Shown here one piece after another: positions 12,520 through 23,900 of a stretch of DNA of 64,000 nucleotides (positions within the stretch are counted from its first letter, which is position 1; each line of letters opens with the position of its first letter). The DNA is from Acridotheres tristis (Eukaryota > Chordata > Aves > Passeriformes > Sturnidae). Below the pieces are notes generated by a model. The model ran no database searches and was not told the origin of the DNA. It saw only the letters and a program-made list of their open reading frames with translations. The translations under genes were made by a program, and so were the position numbers. The DNA lies in NCBI GenBank assembly GCA_037013685.1, contig CM072892.1, positions 1,178,001 through 1,242,000 of the forward strand, given 5' to 3'.

Positions 12520-13120
12520 CACAGGGAGGGAATGGAGAATTCCTGAGGGAGCTGGGAAGGGAATGGAGAATTCCTGAGGGAGCTGGGAAGGGAATGGAGA
12601 ATTCCTGAGGGAGCTGGGAAGGGAATGGAGAATTCCTGAGGGGGCTGGGAAGGGAATGGAGAATTCCTGAGGGAGCTGGGAAGGGAATGGAGAATTCCTG
12701 AGGGAGCTGGGAAGGGAATGGAGAATTCCTGAGGGAGCTGGGAAGGGGCTCAGCCTGGAGAAAAGGAGGCTCAGGGGGGCCCTTGTGGCTCTGCACAACT
12801 CCCTGCCAGGAGGGGACAGCCGGGGGGATTTGGGATCTGGGAACAGGGAACAGGGACAGGAGGAGAGGGAACGGCCTCAGGCTGGGCCAGGGCAGGCTCA
12901 GGGTGGAGAGCAGCAGGAATTTCCCCATGGAAAGGGTGGGCAGGGATTGGAAGTGCCCAGGGAGGGTTGGAGTGCCCATCCCTGGGGGATTCCAATCCCT
13001 GTGGATGTGGCATTTGGGGACATGGGGCAGGAGTGGCCTTGGCAGTGCTGGGGAATTGTTGGACTCCATGATCATAAAGGGCTTTTCCAACATAAACAAT
13101 TCCATGATTTTATGATTTAG
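12520..13120 (+). mobile_element. CR1 LINE carrying a 31-bp array
   Basis: After the array: ggggctcagcctggagaaaa, gcacaactccctgccaggag and gcatttggggacatggggca, with the ccaacataaacaattccatg-attttatgattt terminus. Same subfamily as 41380-42000. Confidence 0.85.
12529..12745. repeat. 31-bp minisatellite inside CR1 (7 copies)
   Basis: Unit gggaatggagaattcctgag plus ggagctgggaa, period 31, about 7 near-perfect copies. It is followed by CR1 sequence starting ggggctcagcctggagaaaa. The same array in the same CR1 position occurs at 41409-41725. Confidence 0.95.
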
Positions 13121-13721
13121 TCCCGGTAGAAGAGCTGGACAAGAACAGGAATATCCAGCAGAGAATGGATGTCAGCCCTAAAAGTCCTGATGGACACCCT
13201 GCACCACAAATCCAACAAGCAGGAGAAATTTGTGATCATGGTGCAGTGATCCAGGCTGGATCTGGGGGTGCTGTGACATCTCCATGTTCCCATCCCTCTA
13301 TTCCCACATGGCACAGGAGGAGTTCTTGGGAACGTCCTGCTCTGGCAGGGCACACACATCTTCATTTTGGGTCTCTTCCCAGGGATTAAATGAAAATTGT
13401 GGAAAGCCAAAGAATTGGATTTCGACCCTCAACTGTCCATGGAAAAATGGAAAAACTCTGCTGGGACCAGTCAAGGGAAGGGAAGAGGGTGGCCCAGCCT
13501 CTTCCTGCTCTAATTAAGACTTTTCCATACTTCACAAGAAGTGGAGGGACAGGGAAACACATTCCCACATTTTTACACCTCCCAGGAAGGCAGGGACACG
13601 TGGAATGAGGAATAACCCCCAACCAAACCCCATCCCTCCCCTTCTCCCAGGAGCAGAAAACACTGGAAAAGACAGAAAATACAGCTGGCAATGGAAAAGG
13701 TACCCAAAATTCCAGAGTGGT

Positions 13722-14130
13722 TTCTTTTTTTTTTTTTTTTCTTTATAAAATGTACATAAAGAACATGAAACCCTTGAGGTAAAAGTGAGAGCAGTTTGGA
13801 ACTCAACCAGATACAGACCCAACAATGACCCAAAATCAATCTACAGCGGGGGGGGTGTAGGAAAATAAGAGAGCAAGTCTGGGTTCTGTACAACAGTGGA
13901 GATCATTAAAATGTCCTCGTTATCCTATTTACATTAAATACATCCCAGTACAGGTATTTATAGGGTATTTACAGACACAAAGACGACGTTTGTCCCCTTG
14001 CAGCAGCAGATCCGAGCGTTCCTGAGAAGGTGCTGAGGCTTCTTCACTCTTACACTCAAGAATTTGTGTTCCTTCAATCCATCCAAAAATTTCCCCAGGC
14101 CCGGTTGTTGCAGTGGTGCCGTTTTTCCCC
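13722..14130 (-). other. Possible 3' end or retrocopy of an unidentified minus-strand transcript
   Basis: The minus strand reads as AT-rich, repeat-free sequence resembling a 3' UTR and ends in a run of about 17 A (plus-strand T run near 13727-13743), with tttataaag just before it and no canonical AATAAA nearby. I do not recognise the sequence. It could be an alternative far-distal MDGA2 3' UTR end, a separate noncoding transcript or a processed retrocopy with its tail. Confidence 0.3.
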
Positions 14131-14534
14131 TCCCATCTGTGGCAGGTGAAAGTTGCCTGCAAAAATCCTGGATCCCGAGGGATCAGTGGGAATATTTCTC
14201 CAGTTGTAGCCACGACCTTGGTGCTGAGCAAAGCTCAACATTCACTTGTCCAAGCACTCAACGTTCCAGTCCCTATCTCAGTGGGAAAAAAAACCCCACA
14301 AAACCTTACAGAGACTGGAAAAGGAAGGAAAGTGGTTGTAAGTCACCTGTCATAGGTCCTGTAAGGTGCCATCCAACCCTGGATGTGTCACACAAGGAGC
14401 CAGGTCACGTCAGGATGCACAGATCCATCCATCCCATCCATCCAGACCCACCCACAGGGAGCACAGATGGCCCCGTCCGGGTTTCAGTTTCTTATCAGGA
14501 ATCTGAGATGGATTTTATCACTGCCAGGTGTTGG

Positions 14535-14705
14535 AACAACTGCCCAGGGCAGCGGGGGAATTCCCATCCCTGCAGGGATTTCAGGGCCCTGTGGATGTGG
14601 CACTTGGGGACATGGATCAGTGGTGGCCTTGGCTGTGCTGGGCATGGCTGGACTCGATGTTCTCGGAGCCAATTCCCAACCTGAGTGATTCCATGATTCC
14701 ATGGT
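14535..14705 (+). mobile_element. CR1 LINE, 3' end fragment
   Basis: gccctgtggatgtggcactt, then ggacatggatcagtggtggc and a tgattccatgattcc terminus; same subfamily as 12520-13120. Confidence 0.75.
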
Positions 14706-14859
14706 GGTGCTCCCAGTGGGAAATGACTGGTGGCTCATGGCTGAACTGGGATGTTTTAGGGAATTTGAGGAGGGAATTTCTCCTCACACCTACAGAGTCC
14801 CTCGTGTTCTCTGGTGTTCCCTCAGTCTGCTCCCACTTGAGTTTGAAAGTCACAAAAAA

Positions 14860-14990
14860 TATCCAAGGCCAGGCTGGATGGGCTTGGAGAAACTGGAAGA
14901 GTGGGAGGTGTCCCTGCCCATGGAATGGGTGGCACTGGATGGGATTCAAGGTCCATTCCAACCCAAACCATTCTGGGATTCTGGGATGAG
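14860..14990 (+). mobile_element. CR1 LINE, 3' end fragment
   Basis: ccaaggccaggctggatggg, gggaggtgtccctgcccatg and tccattccaacccaaaccat, ending ctgggattctggg. Confidence 0.85.
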
Positions 14991-16180
14991 TTCAATTCGA
15001 GCTCCCCAGTCTGGCAGATCCAAAGGAAAAGGAAATAATATTTTAATATTTAATATTTAAGGAGCAGCAGGATGTACAATCCCGAATTCCCTGTGTTTGC
15101 ATTAATGATTGTCCCTGTATCATACAGAGAATAATTCCCTGCCTACACCAACATTCCCATGGGATCTGGGGGTGACACAGTCAGGGGCTGAGGGACAGAT
15201 GACAGAAATCTCTGGAACACTGCAAATCCCATGAATGTGGGATGGCAGGAGCTGCAGGTCCCTAAATTCCTTTGCACGAGGATAATCCAGTGCTTTCATT
15301 CCTTCCGTGCTGACTGGCACCAGAGTCGTGGTGCAGCAAGCAAAAAGGGGAGAACATTCCTGCTTGTTTTCCATAAAACAAGTAAAGAAGAATGTGAAAT
15401 GTAAAATGCACCTTTTTTATAGCTTTTGATAGTTTTATGGAAAAATCCAAGAATTATTCGAGACGGCTCCCAGTCTCTTTATTAGCATGGAGAGGCAGGG
15501 AGTGCTTGTAACTCCAAACTGGGGTTTTTTTTATGGAAATGCTCTAAAAAGCCATTTTCCTGATAGATCACACACTTCTAGGGGAGGAAGAGAGTTTCAA
15601 TTACCCTTCAATATATGAAAAAAACATTCCCAGCGGGTAATTCTCCCAAAATAAAACCAGGAAAGCCTTTTCCACTCAGCATGGAAAAAAAATCGGATCC
15701 TTCTGCCTGAACTGCTCCCTACAAAGGGAATTCACTGCCCTGACTAGGCAGGAAAAGAGAAAATTAACAAGAAGCTGATGATTGACTTTGTTTTAAAGTC
15801 TGGGGATCCCAATCACCCCAAAACTGATTATTCCATTTCCATGGTGGATGCAGCAGGAATTCCAGTGGTGGATATGAAGAAAAGCTCTGGGATGGGTGGA
15901 GGTTGGGACTTGCAGATATTTGGAGGCTGGAAGATGCAGCTCCATCACTTTTGGGGGAACCAGCAGGTCCTGATGCAAATGAAATGGAAATTTTACATTC
16001 CCAGGCAATTCTGGCTTTCAAATCCCAATTGTGCATCCATGGTGTCATTGGAATGGGTTTATTCCCTTCGAATCCATGTTTTAATCCCTCCTTGTGTCCC
16101 ATCCGGGATCCAGGCCAGGCTGGAGAAGAGGGGGGTTGGTGGCACGGTGAGATCCGAGCGTTTCATGATTTTATGTGGGA
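14990..16180. other. Intergenic, no gene
   Basis: Unique-looking sequence with no recognised repeat from 15000 to 16100. The 279-codon ORF from 15778 runs through a CR1 copy and is not credible as a gene. Confidence 0.5.
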
Positions 16181-16184
16181 TTCA

Positions 16185-16345
16185 GGTTGTCCAGAGCAGC
16201 TGCCCCTGGATCCCTGGCAGTGCCCAAGGCCAGGCTGGACATTGGGACACTGGGAGATGTCCCTGCCATGGCACTGGGGGGGGATTTTTGGTCCCTTTCA
16301 CCCAAACTACTCCAGAATTCTTCAATTCCATGATTTCACGTTCAA
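16185..16345 (+). mobile_element. CR1 LINE, 3' end fragment
   Basis: cagctgcccctggatccctg, gcccaaggccaggctggaca and gatgtccctgccatggcact, with an attccatgattt terminus. Confidence 0.82.
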
Positions 16346-16349
16346 TGTG

Positions 16350-17325
16350 CTTTGTGAAAGAAAAAGGGAAGTTGTCCTGTGCCATCCTCATCATCCTCCC
16401 AGATCAGCCTGAGAGAGAACTGCAAAAACCTGGAAAACCCATCCTGTGCTCCACCCTCCTCTGCTTTGGGAACACCCAGAGAATTCCTGCAGCCATCCCA
16501 TCCAACCCAGCCACTTTTCCCAACATCCCAGCACTTCAGTTGCTGCATAGTTCAGTATTTGATGTCCAGTTTAAAAATCCATCAGGGACATTTCATGGTT
16601 GGATACCCCAGAACTGAATCCGAGCGGTTTCAAATTCCAGGGAACTGCCAGTTCCAACTGCCTTTGATTGCTGATCCAACATTTTCACATCCATTTTCAG
16701 TCCAAAATGTGAAATAAAATAAAAATCGAGAGTAGAAAATTCATATCTCAATTTGTTCTTCTTATTCATGGCCTGGAGTAGGATCTCATTTTCTTTTCAG
16801 TGCTTTATTTTGAGAATGTAAAAGAAGATAAAACTACTCCTACAATCAACATTAGGAAGAGAAATCCTGCTTTTCTCAGCACCTCCTGCACCCCAGAATA
16901 AAACAGGAACAGGCATAGGAATACATTTCCTTTCCCACAAAAACCTGGGATTTTCAGGACACACCGATTATTCTGCCCTGAAAAAAGACATTTGTGGTCT
17001 TTGTCAATGGAAATTCTTTGCCAAATATTCCATGGAAGTGAGGGAAAGGAAAATCCAAATGGAAAGAGGAAACATGGATTTCAGCCTGCAGTTTTAGCAT
17101 GGGATCCAAACATTGGAGCAGGATCTCCTGTTCCTTATCATCCAAGTCCTTTAGCACAGGGGGGAGGCACAGGGCACTTCCCAAATCCTAAATTCCCACA
17201 GAGTTCCCATCATGCCACCACCAGCAGCCAGCCCCGTGGCCAGAGCTCTGCTCTGTGCCTGGAAAATCCATCTCCAATGGGCATCTAAAGTTTGGTTTGG
17301 ATTTTCGAGGGGAATTCGAGGGACA
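16350..17325. other. Intergenic, no gene
   Basis: AT-leaning unique-looking sequence. Nothing beyond short ORFs. Confidence 0.5.
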
Positions 17326-17329
17326 AGCA

Positions 17330-17455
17330 GGGAAGTATTTGAAAAGCAATGGAATGCTTCCCCTTTCCCTTCAGCCTGCTCTGTGGAAGGTGTCCCTGCC
17401 TGTGGGATGAGATTTTAGTTCCCTTCCAACTAAAACCTTCTGGGATTCTGTGGAA
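17330..17455 (+). mobile_element. Diverged CR1 3' end
   Basis: tggaaggtgtccctgcctgt, then ttagttcccttccaactaaa and ctgggattctgtgg. Confidence 0.6.
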
Positions 17456-17729
17456 ATGACTCCCAGCCCTTCCAAAGAGAGTCCTGCCAAAATTCCCTGT
17501 GGAGAATCCTCTTGGGTCAGCCCTCAGCTCCGTGGCTCTCAGGAGACATCCATGGGAAGATGCACGGCAAGGTTTGGATCCTGACTTCCAAGACACACCA
17601 ACCTCTGAAGGGAAATCTGCCTCGGGGTCCCACCATGCCTGACCTGCCCATCCATCCATCCACAGTTAAAATCCAGAGATTCCAATGGGAAATTCAGTGG
17701 TTTGGGTTTTTTTAAGGGTGTCAAACCCC

Positions 17730-18455
17730 ACAGTCCATCCAGACTCAGAATTCCCAACACTTTCCAGACCCCACAGTTCATCAGACTCTGAGTTCCCATT
17801 GTCATCTAAACCCCACAGACCATCCAGACTCGGAGTTCCCAATTCCTTCTAAACCCCACAGACCATCCAGACTCGGAGTTCCCACTTTCTTCCAAGTCCC
17901 CCAGTCCATCAGACTCAGAATTTCCACTGTTTTCCAAACCACAGAGTCCATCCAAATTTGGAGCTCCCACCATCTTCCAAACCCCATGGTCCATCAGAGT
18001 CAGAGCCACTGTTTTCAAACCCCATAGTCCATCCAGATTTGGAGCTTCCCATTTTCATTCAAACCCCATGGTCCATGCACACTCAGAACTCCCATTGTTT
18101 TCCAAACCCCACAGTCCATCCAGATTTGGAGTTCCCACCGTCTTCCAAACCCCACAGTCCATCCAGATTTGGAGTTCCCACTTTCTTCCAAACCCCACAG
18201 TCCATCCAGATTTGGAGTTCCCACTTTCTTCCAAACCCCACGGTCCATCCAGATTTGGAGTTCCCAACAATCTTCCAAACCCCACAAGTCCATCCAGATT
18301 TGGAGTTCCCACTTTCTTCCAAACCCCACAGTCCATCCAGATTTGGAGTTCCCACTTTCTTCCAAACCCCACAGTCCATCCAGATTTGGAGTTCCCACTT
18401 TCTTCCAAACCCCACAGTCCATCCAGATTTGGAGTTCCCACTTTCTTCCAAGCAG
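17730..18455. repeat. 43-bp minisatellite
   Basis: About 16 copies of tttggagttcccactttctt followed by ccaaaccccacagtccatccaga. Left-hand copies (17730-18060) are diverged and right-hand ones nearly identical. It lies beyond the proposed 3' UTR end. Confidence 0.93.
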
Positions 18456-18489
18456 AGCAGGTGCTGATAACCCCAAGGCTGTGGGTTTG

Positions 18490-18620
18490 ATCCTCACAGG
18501 GACCATTCAGTTCAGATTTGGACTCGATGATCTTTGTAGGTCCCTTCCAACCCAGAATATTCCGTGATTCCAGGCATGAGCTTTAAGGTCTCTTCCGACC
18601 TAAACCATCCTGGAATTCTC
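18490..18620 (+). mobile_element. CR1 3' end, terminus repeated
   Basis: ggactcgatgatctttgtag then gtcccttccaacccagaata; the terminus recurs as aaggtctcttccgacctaaa. It lies about 200 bp beyond the proposed 3' UTR end. Confidence 0.7.
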
Positions 18621-18849
18621 TGAAAATGTCCTGGCTTAGAGCTCCCACTGTTTTCCGAGCACAAGAAAGTAAAAGACACCAAAACTGCCTAAAAACCAGG
18701 GAGCCAAGAGCATCCTGGGAATTCTCCAGCCCCCGAGCACCACCAGTATGGACCAGTACAACTCCAGCTGACACCAGTTGAGCCAGGAAAGCCCTGCCAG
18801 GGCCTCAACAAACACACGCACCACGGGGCTGCCTTACCTGGAAAGAGGC

Positions 18850-18855
18850 TTTATT
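18850..18855 (-). terminator. Candidate distal polyadenylation signal AATAAA
   Basis: Plus-strand TTTATT reads AATAAA on the minus strand, in the context TTCAATAAAGCC. It lies at the edge where repeat-free UTR-like sequence meets CR1- and minisatellite-rich DNA. A sequence matching a strong 5' splice donor (CAG/GTAAGG) lies 13 nt further downstream on the same strand. Confidence 0.45.
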
Positions 18856-19424
18856 GAACAGAGCTGGAAAATTATCTCTTCAGTGGAATTACTGAATTTG
18901 CACAAACATTTCTCTACAGAATAAAAAAAATCAAGCCTTGTCATTGTTTTACTGCATCTCGTTGTGCTTTTTATACTTATTTTGCAATTATTATACTCAT
19001 CTTTTGTTTGTTTTCGCGTTTGTACTCCAATTATTTGCATATCAGGTTTTGTTTTTAATCCTAGGGTGTCGAGAGAACACAGAATAATAATAATCATTAT
19101 ATTAATTATAATAATAATACTCTCCTTTAGACAAAAGTCTTTTTTTTCTTTTTTTTTTTTTTAAATGAAGTTAAAAGCTGAGCTAATTTAAGGAAAAAGG
19201 TCTTCAAATTTCATAACCAACTGGAAGGGAACTTTACAATGCAGTGGAAAAGCGGCACGTGTTCGGGTAGCTCGAACCCATTTTGTACAGCTTTTATTTT
19301 ATTTTATTTTTTCCTTGCAAAAGTGGATTTTTTTTCTTTTTTTTTACGTAATTTCTGTTTGTTCGTTTGTTTGTTTGTTTGTTTGAATTTCGCTACAATA
19401 ACAAAATAATCTTTCACCCTCCGC

Positions 19425-19690
19425 ACCGAGCCTGGCCGCGGGGCAGAGGCAGAACCCCCTCGGCGCGTCCGGAGCTCCGGATTTCGGGAGCCCATCCCAA
19501 CGGAGGGGTGGAGAATAAGAAAAAAAAAAAACCACCATCCCGTGTTTCACCACCTTCTGCACCAAGTGCGTGTCTGAACCACCTTTGTTCCTCTGGTTGA
19601 CCCACTGGAGAACCTGAAACGACGACGACGACGACGAGGAGTGCCGCGCGCGCCGGCAGCACCGGCGGCGGCTGTTTCGAATGGGTACGA
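19425..19690. promoter_or_regulatory. Short CpG-rich block inside the 3' UTR
   Basis: About 265 bp with a high density of CG dinucleotides, including cgaccgcgg-like and ggcgcgtccgg-like words, a (CGA)6-like run near 19620-19638 and gccgcgcgcgccgg at 19643-19656. The surrounding 3' UTR is AT-rich and the rest of the window is CpG-poor. There is no ORF of note. It could be a structured UTR element, a small CpG island or an internal promoter; the sequence does not decide between them. Confidence 0.4.
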
Positions 19691-20021
19691 AGCTGAAAGG
19701 CCGTGGCTGTCTGGAAGGCTGCACAAACACGGATCTCGTCCCACAGCACCTCAGGTCCATCCATCCTTCTCCAGAAGCGGCTCCTTCTCCTTGCCTGCAC
19801 ACCCAGGCTCCAGAGTTTGTTTAGAAAAAGAGTTTGCGCAACGCACGCTCTGAAGCGGCGCAAAGCATCCGCGTTGAAGTTATCGTTATTACATGTTTAT
19901 TTTTATATATATATTTATATATATATATATATATATACTCTGTTCTTTTTTTGTGGTTTTTTTTGTTTGTTTGTTCGTTTTTTTTTTTTTTAAATCAGGC
20001 TTGTTTCATTGAAGGCACTTG

Positions 20022-20035
20022 GTTTCCATGGCAAT
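20022..20035. promoter_or_regulatory. Near-match RFX X-box
   Basis: gtttccatggcaat differs from the X-box pattern only at the last base. It is the second such element in the presumed 3' UTR, about 460 bp from the perfect one. The shorter word ttccatgg is common throughout this window by descent from repeats, which lowers confidence. Confidence 0.2.
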
Positions 20036-20483
20036 TTTATAAAAGACGGTGTGGTTTGGTTTCTTCACTTCCGTAGAGCTGATGACTCCGGTGGGGAGGG
20101 GAGAGGGATCTTCCAGCGGCCGCGAGCAAACTCCCAGGGAAGCCTGTGACAAATGTAAGCCCGGGTGGCACATCCTGGATGGGAATGCATGCAAAAGGAG
20201 ACAGCACACAGTCACCAAGCAGAGCCGTGAGGAATGGAAAGGGAAATGTCTGCAAACAGCTCCGATTGCGGGTGATCCTCCAGGGCAGGCGACAGCCCAA
20301 GCAGAAAGGGCCCACATTTGTTTAACTCTACGCCAAAAAAACCTTCGGGAAGGGAAAATGAACGCCAGCTCTTCACGTACCCTGTTTACAGTGAGGTGTT
20401 TCTCTCTCTCTCTGGGTTTGTATTTCCTCTTTCTCGCCTTCCTCTTTTTTTTTTTTTTTTTTTAATTTTTGGCAGGCCGTTCG

Positions 20484-20497
20484 GTTTCCATGGTAAC
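20484..20497. promoter_or_regulatory. RFX X-box-like palindrome
   Basis: The 14-mer gtttccatggtaac matches the RFX X-box pattern GTHNYYATRRNAAC at every position. It lies in the presumed 3' UTR. A one-mismatch relative (gtttccatggcaat) lies at 20022-20035. Function is inferred from the motif only. Confidence 0.35.
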
Positions 20498-20898
20498 AAG
20501 CAAACGATTCATTTGAAACAAAACCAGCCGTGACTTTGTGCTTTGACAAGGGTTTCTAGAGCTCTTTGCTGAGAGTTCAACCAGATGATGCTGAATTCAT
20601 CAGTGACCACAAAAGCACCTGAAGGTCTCTTCCTTCCTTAGGCCAGATCTCGGTCTCAAGCTTGGTTCTTAGTGAGTTCCACTCCCGTGATGCCTTTTCA
20701 AGTCCCCAGTGCTTTCTTAATCTGTCATTTCTTATTTTTATTTTTTTAATTATTTATTATTTATTTACGTATTTATTTAACTTTCGAGTCAGTCAGTGGA
20801 GGAATCTTTGGTAGCTTGTTTGGAAATGTCCATTTTACAAAGACTCTTTCTTCATGCCAGTGCCTGGTGATTCTTTTGTAGCCTCTGCCAGGATAAGG

Positions 20899-20987
20899 TC
20901 ACCTCTGATGACTTAAGACAGACATGAGGATGAGGAGTGGGAGAAGTCGTATATGTGCTAATGGCCCAACAGCACCTGATCGTAGAT
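20899..20987 (-). CDS. MDGA2: MDGA2 last coding exon: GPI-attachment signal and stop
   Basis: Terminal coding part of 89 nt: acceptor cccctttttgcag, 2 nt finishing Asn, then [20 protein letters not shown] and MSVLSHQR, then TGA. It was found by looking beyond the EGEC exon for a hydrophobic tail in phase. The pattern (small residues S-G-A, then a hydrophobic stretch, no cytoplasmic tail) is a GPI-transamidase signal. It aligns position by position with the human MDGA2 tail as recalled (shared GAVG, H-I, L..P, SVLS-like spacing) but with many substitutions. The cleavage site is probably among N-N-L-R-S-G-A; exact position unknown. Confidence 0.85.
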
Positions 20988-23900
20988 CTGCAAAAAGGGG
21001 AGAAAAATGGAATTAAAGAGGCGCCCACGCCCCCTCAGCATTGCCACAGTGTTCCAAAGTCACCTCCCACCACTGGAGGACAAGGACATCCCTCACCAGT
21101 TGGATGGAGCAGGAATGGGATGAAAATCCAGCTGGCTGTGTCGTTACCTCTGTTTTAATGCACTCACGGGGTGAGGGATGGGACAGAGCCCTCAGGGAAT
21201 CACAGCTGGGATTTCCAGGGATTCCACATTGTTTGGGCCCCCTGGACATTGTTCTGATGTCGTTTTTTTCTGCCTGAGCATCTCAAATCCAACCCAGCCT
21301 CACCCATCCAGCACCTTCCCATCCCAGCAAAGCATTCCCACGGAATTCCACTTGAAACCTCGCAGCTGAAGCGAAGAGAAGAACCATTGTCCTGCTGGAA
21401 AAGATCCATTTGGGAAGTGGAAAGGCAGGAAGCGACCTGTGGGGACAAGGCACTCACTGTTGGCAGGTTGGTCTGATTTCATACACTCTCCTTCCACAAT
21501 GGACACGTCGTCAATAGCAATGTCCCCTTCGATTCCAGGGCCACGGATCCCTTCAAAGATGAGCTGGGAAAAAAAAAAAAAAAAAAAAAAAAAAGGAGCA
21601 GAGTGTGATAAATAAAAAAACATCCAGCAGAGCAGAGGCACATAAATAAAAAATGTCCAGAGGTTCAGAGGTGTGTTTTTTTGTTTGGTTGTTTGGTTTT
21701 TTTTCCTGTTAGAGTCGGGATTAAATGCTCAAGAGACGGAATTTCATGTTCAGACACAGATGTTTATTAATTCTCATTTATATTACAGTGAATGCTACAG
21801 CACTTCTAGGTAACAAGCTAAAAATGGTGATGCATTTTTTTTCTCTACAAGACCTTTTAAGGGCTAATCTGTCTAATTAAGAACTAACACCTAAATTATT
21901 TTTACTTTTAACCAATAACCACACACCCGTGACTTGTAATGTGGAATTTTCCATCCAATTACAAAAGGACCACTTAGACCTATGAAGAAGAAGGTGAAGA
22001 AAAAAGAAACCTCTGCCCCAAAACTTCCATCTTGCTTTCCACATATTATTATATTTTAAAACCTTACATTCTAAATTTTCTACCACGTGACATTACACAC
22101 TTCTATTTAAAATACACACCGGTGATTTCAGTTTTATTATTCAATTTTGGATGTTTTCTCCATGGCCTCGGGTCAAAAGATGTGTTTTCTTGTGGGTCAG
22201 TGCCTGTTCAGCACAGAAAGTCCAAAATTCCCAATATCCAGGGCTCCAGCACAGAAGGAAATAAATAAAAATGATTCTGTTGTGTTTGGCTTGGCCACAG
22301 GGATGGGCTTGGAATGTTCTACAGACACTTTTGGGGTGGAAAAACTGATTCAGTGGGATTGGAATGCTGTACAAACACTTTTGGAGTGGAAAACCAATTC
22401 AGTGGGATTGAAATGTTCTATAGACACCTTTGAGGTGGAAAAACTAATTCAGTGGGGTTGGGATTGCTCTACAGACATTTTTGGGGTGGAAAAACCAAAT
22501 AAGTGGGATTGGAACTTCTGTGATGGGAAAACCAATTCAGTGGGATTGAAATGTTCTACAGACACCTTTGGGGTGGAAAGACTCCTTCAGTGGGATTGGG
22601 ATTGCTCTAGAAACACTTTTGGGGTTGGAAGAACTAATTCAGTGGGATTGGAATGTTCTACAGACACTTTTGAGGTGAGAAAACCATTTCAGTGGGATTG
22701 GGATTGTTCTACAGACATTTTGGGGTGGGAAAACCAATTCAGTGGAATTGGAATGTTCTACAGAGATTTTTGGTGTTGGAAAACCAATTCAGTGGGATTG
22801 AAATCCACTTTTCCACTTTTGGGGTGGAAAAACCAAATCAGTGGGATTGGGATTGCTCTATAAACACTTTTGGGGTGGAAAAACTAATTCAGTGGGATTG
22901 GGGTTGTAATACAGACACTTTTGGTGTTGGAAAACCAATTCAGTGGGATTGAAATGTTCTATAGACACCTTTGGGGTGGAAAAACTCATTCTGTGGGATT
23001 GGGATTGCTCTAGAAACACTTTTGGGGTTGGAAGAACTAATTCAGTGGGATTGGAATGTTCTACAGACACTTTTGGGGTGGAAAAACCAATTAAGTGGGA
23101 TTGGAACTTCTGTGATGGGAAAACCAATTCAGTGGGATTGGAATGTTCTATAGACTCTTTTGGGGTAGAAAAACTATTTCAGTGGGATTGGGATTGCTCT
23201 ACAGACATTTTTGGGATGGGAAAACCAATTCAGTGGGATTGAAATCCACTTTTCCACTTTTGGGGTGGAAAAACCAAATCAGTGGGATTGGGACTGCTCT
23301 ATAAACACTTTTGGGGTGGAAAAACCAAATCAGTGGGATTGGGACTGCTCTATAAACACTTTTGGGGTGGAAAAACTAATTCAGTGGGATTGGGGTTGTA
23401 ATACAGACACTTTTGGTGTTGGAAAACCAATTCAGTGGGATTGAAATGTTCTATAGACACCTTTGGGGTGGAAAAACTCATTCTGTGGGATTGGGATTGC
23501 TCTAGAAACACTTTTGGGGTTGGAAGAACTAATTCAGTGGGATTGGAATGTTCTACAGACACTTTTGGGGTGGAAAAACCAATTCAGCCAAGTTCTCATG
23601 AACATGAGGGTGGACAAGGACGGGGTGTGAGCTCTGAGGGATTTTCCTCTTTGGAATGACCTGGAATCATCCTCAGTTGTCACCTGGTGTGCCCAGGGCA
23701 GCTCCACCACTGGGTGCTGTGGTTGTGTGAGGAAAACATTCCTGGAGCAAGGATTCAGTGGAATTAAAGCTTTAAAATTGGGGGTGGTTTTCCCAGAAAT
23801 TCCTGCAACCTGAAGAGAACAACTTGAGGAATGTGGTGAAGGACTGAGTGCCCACTTAAATTCAGATTCCATGGAAACACACAGGAGCCAGAGGAATTCC

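Larger units (their letters stand above)
18830..20898 (-). other. MDGA2: Probable MDGA2 3' untranslated region
   Basis: About 2.07 kb follows the TGA on the minus strand. It is free of CR1 copies and minisatellites, unlike nearly everything else in the window. It is AT-rich with U-rich runs, a (TA)n at 19903-19936, several AATAAA-like words (near 19289 and 20731-20780) and a CpG-dense block at 19425-19690. The distal end is placed at a minus-strand AATAAA (18855-18850). The lack of repeats suggests constraint. The end point is inference; transcripts could end earlier or run further. Confidence 0.6.

Noticed and set aside
12368..13105. 245-codon minus-strand ORF with a repeated [20 protein letters not shown] motif
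   Set aside because: The motif comes from the 31-bp minisatellite, which reads through because 31 is not a multiple of three and no stop occurs.
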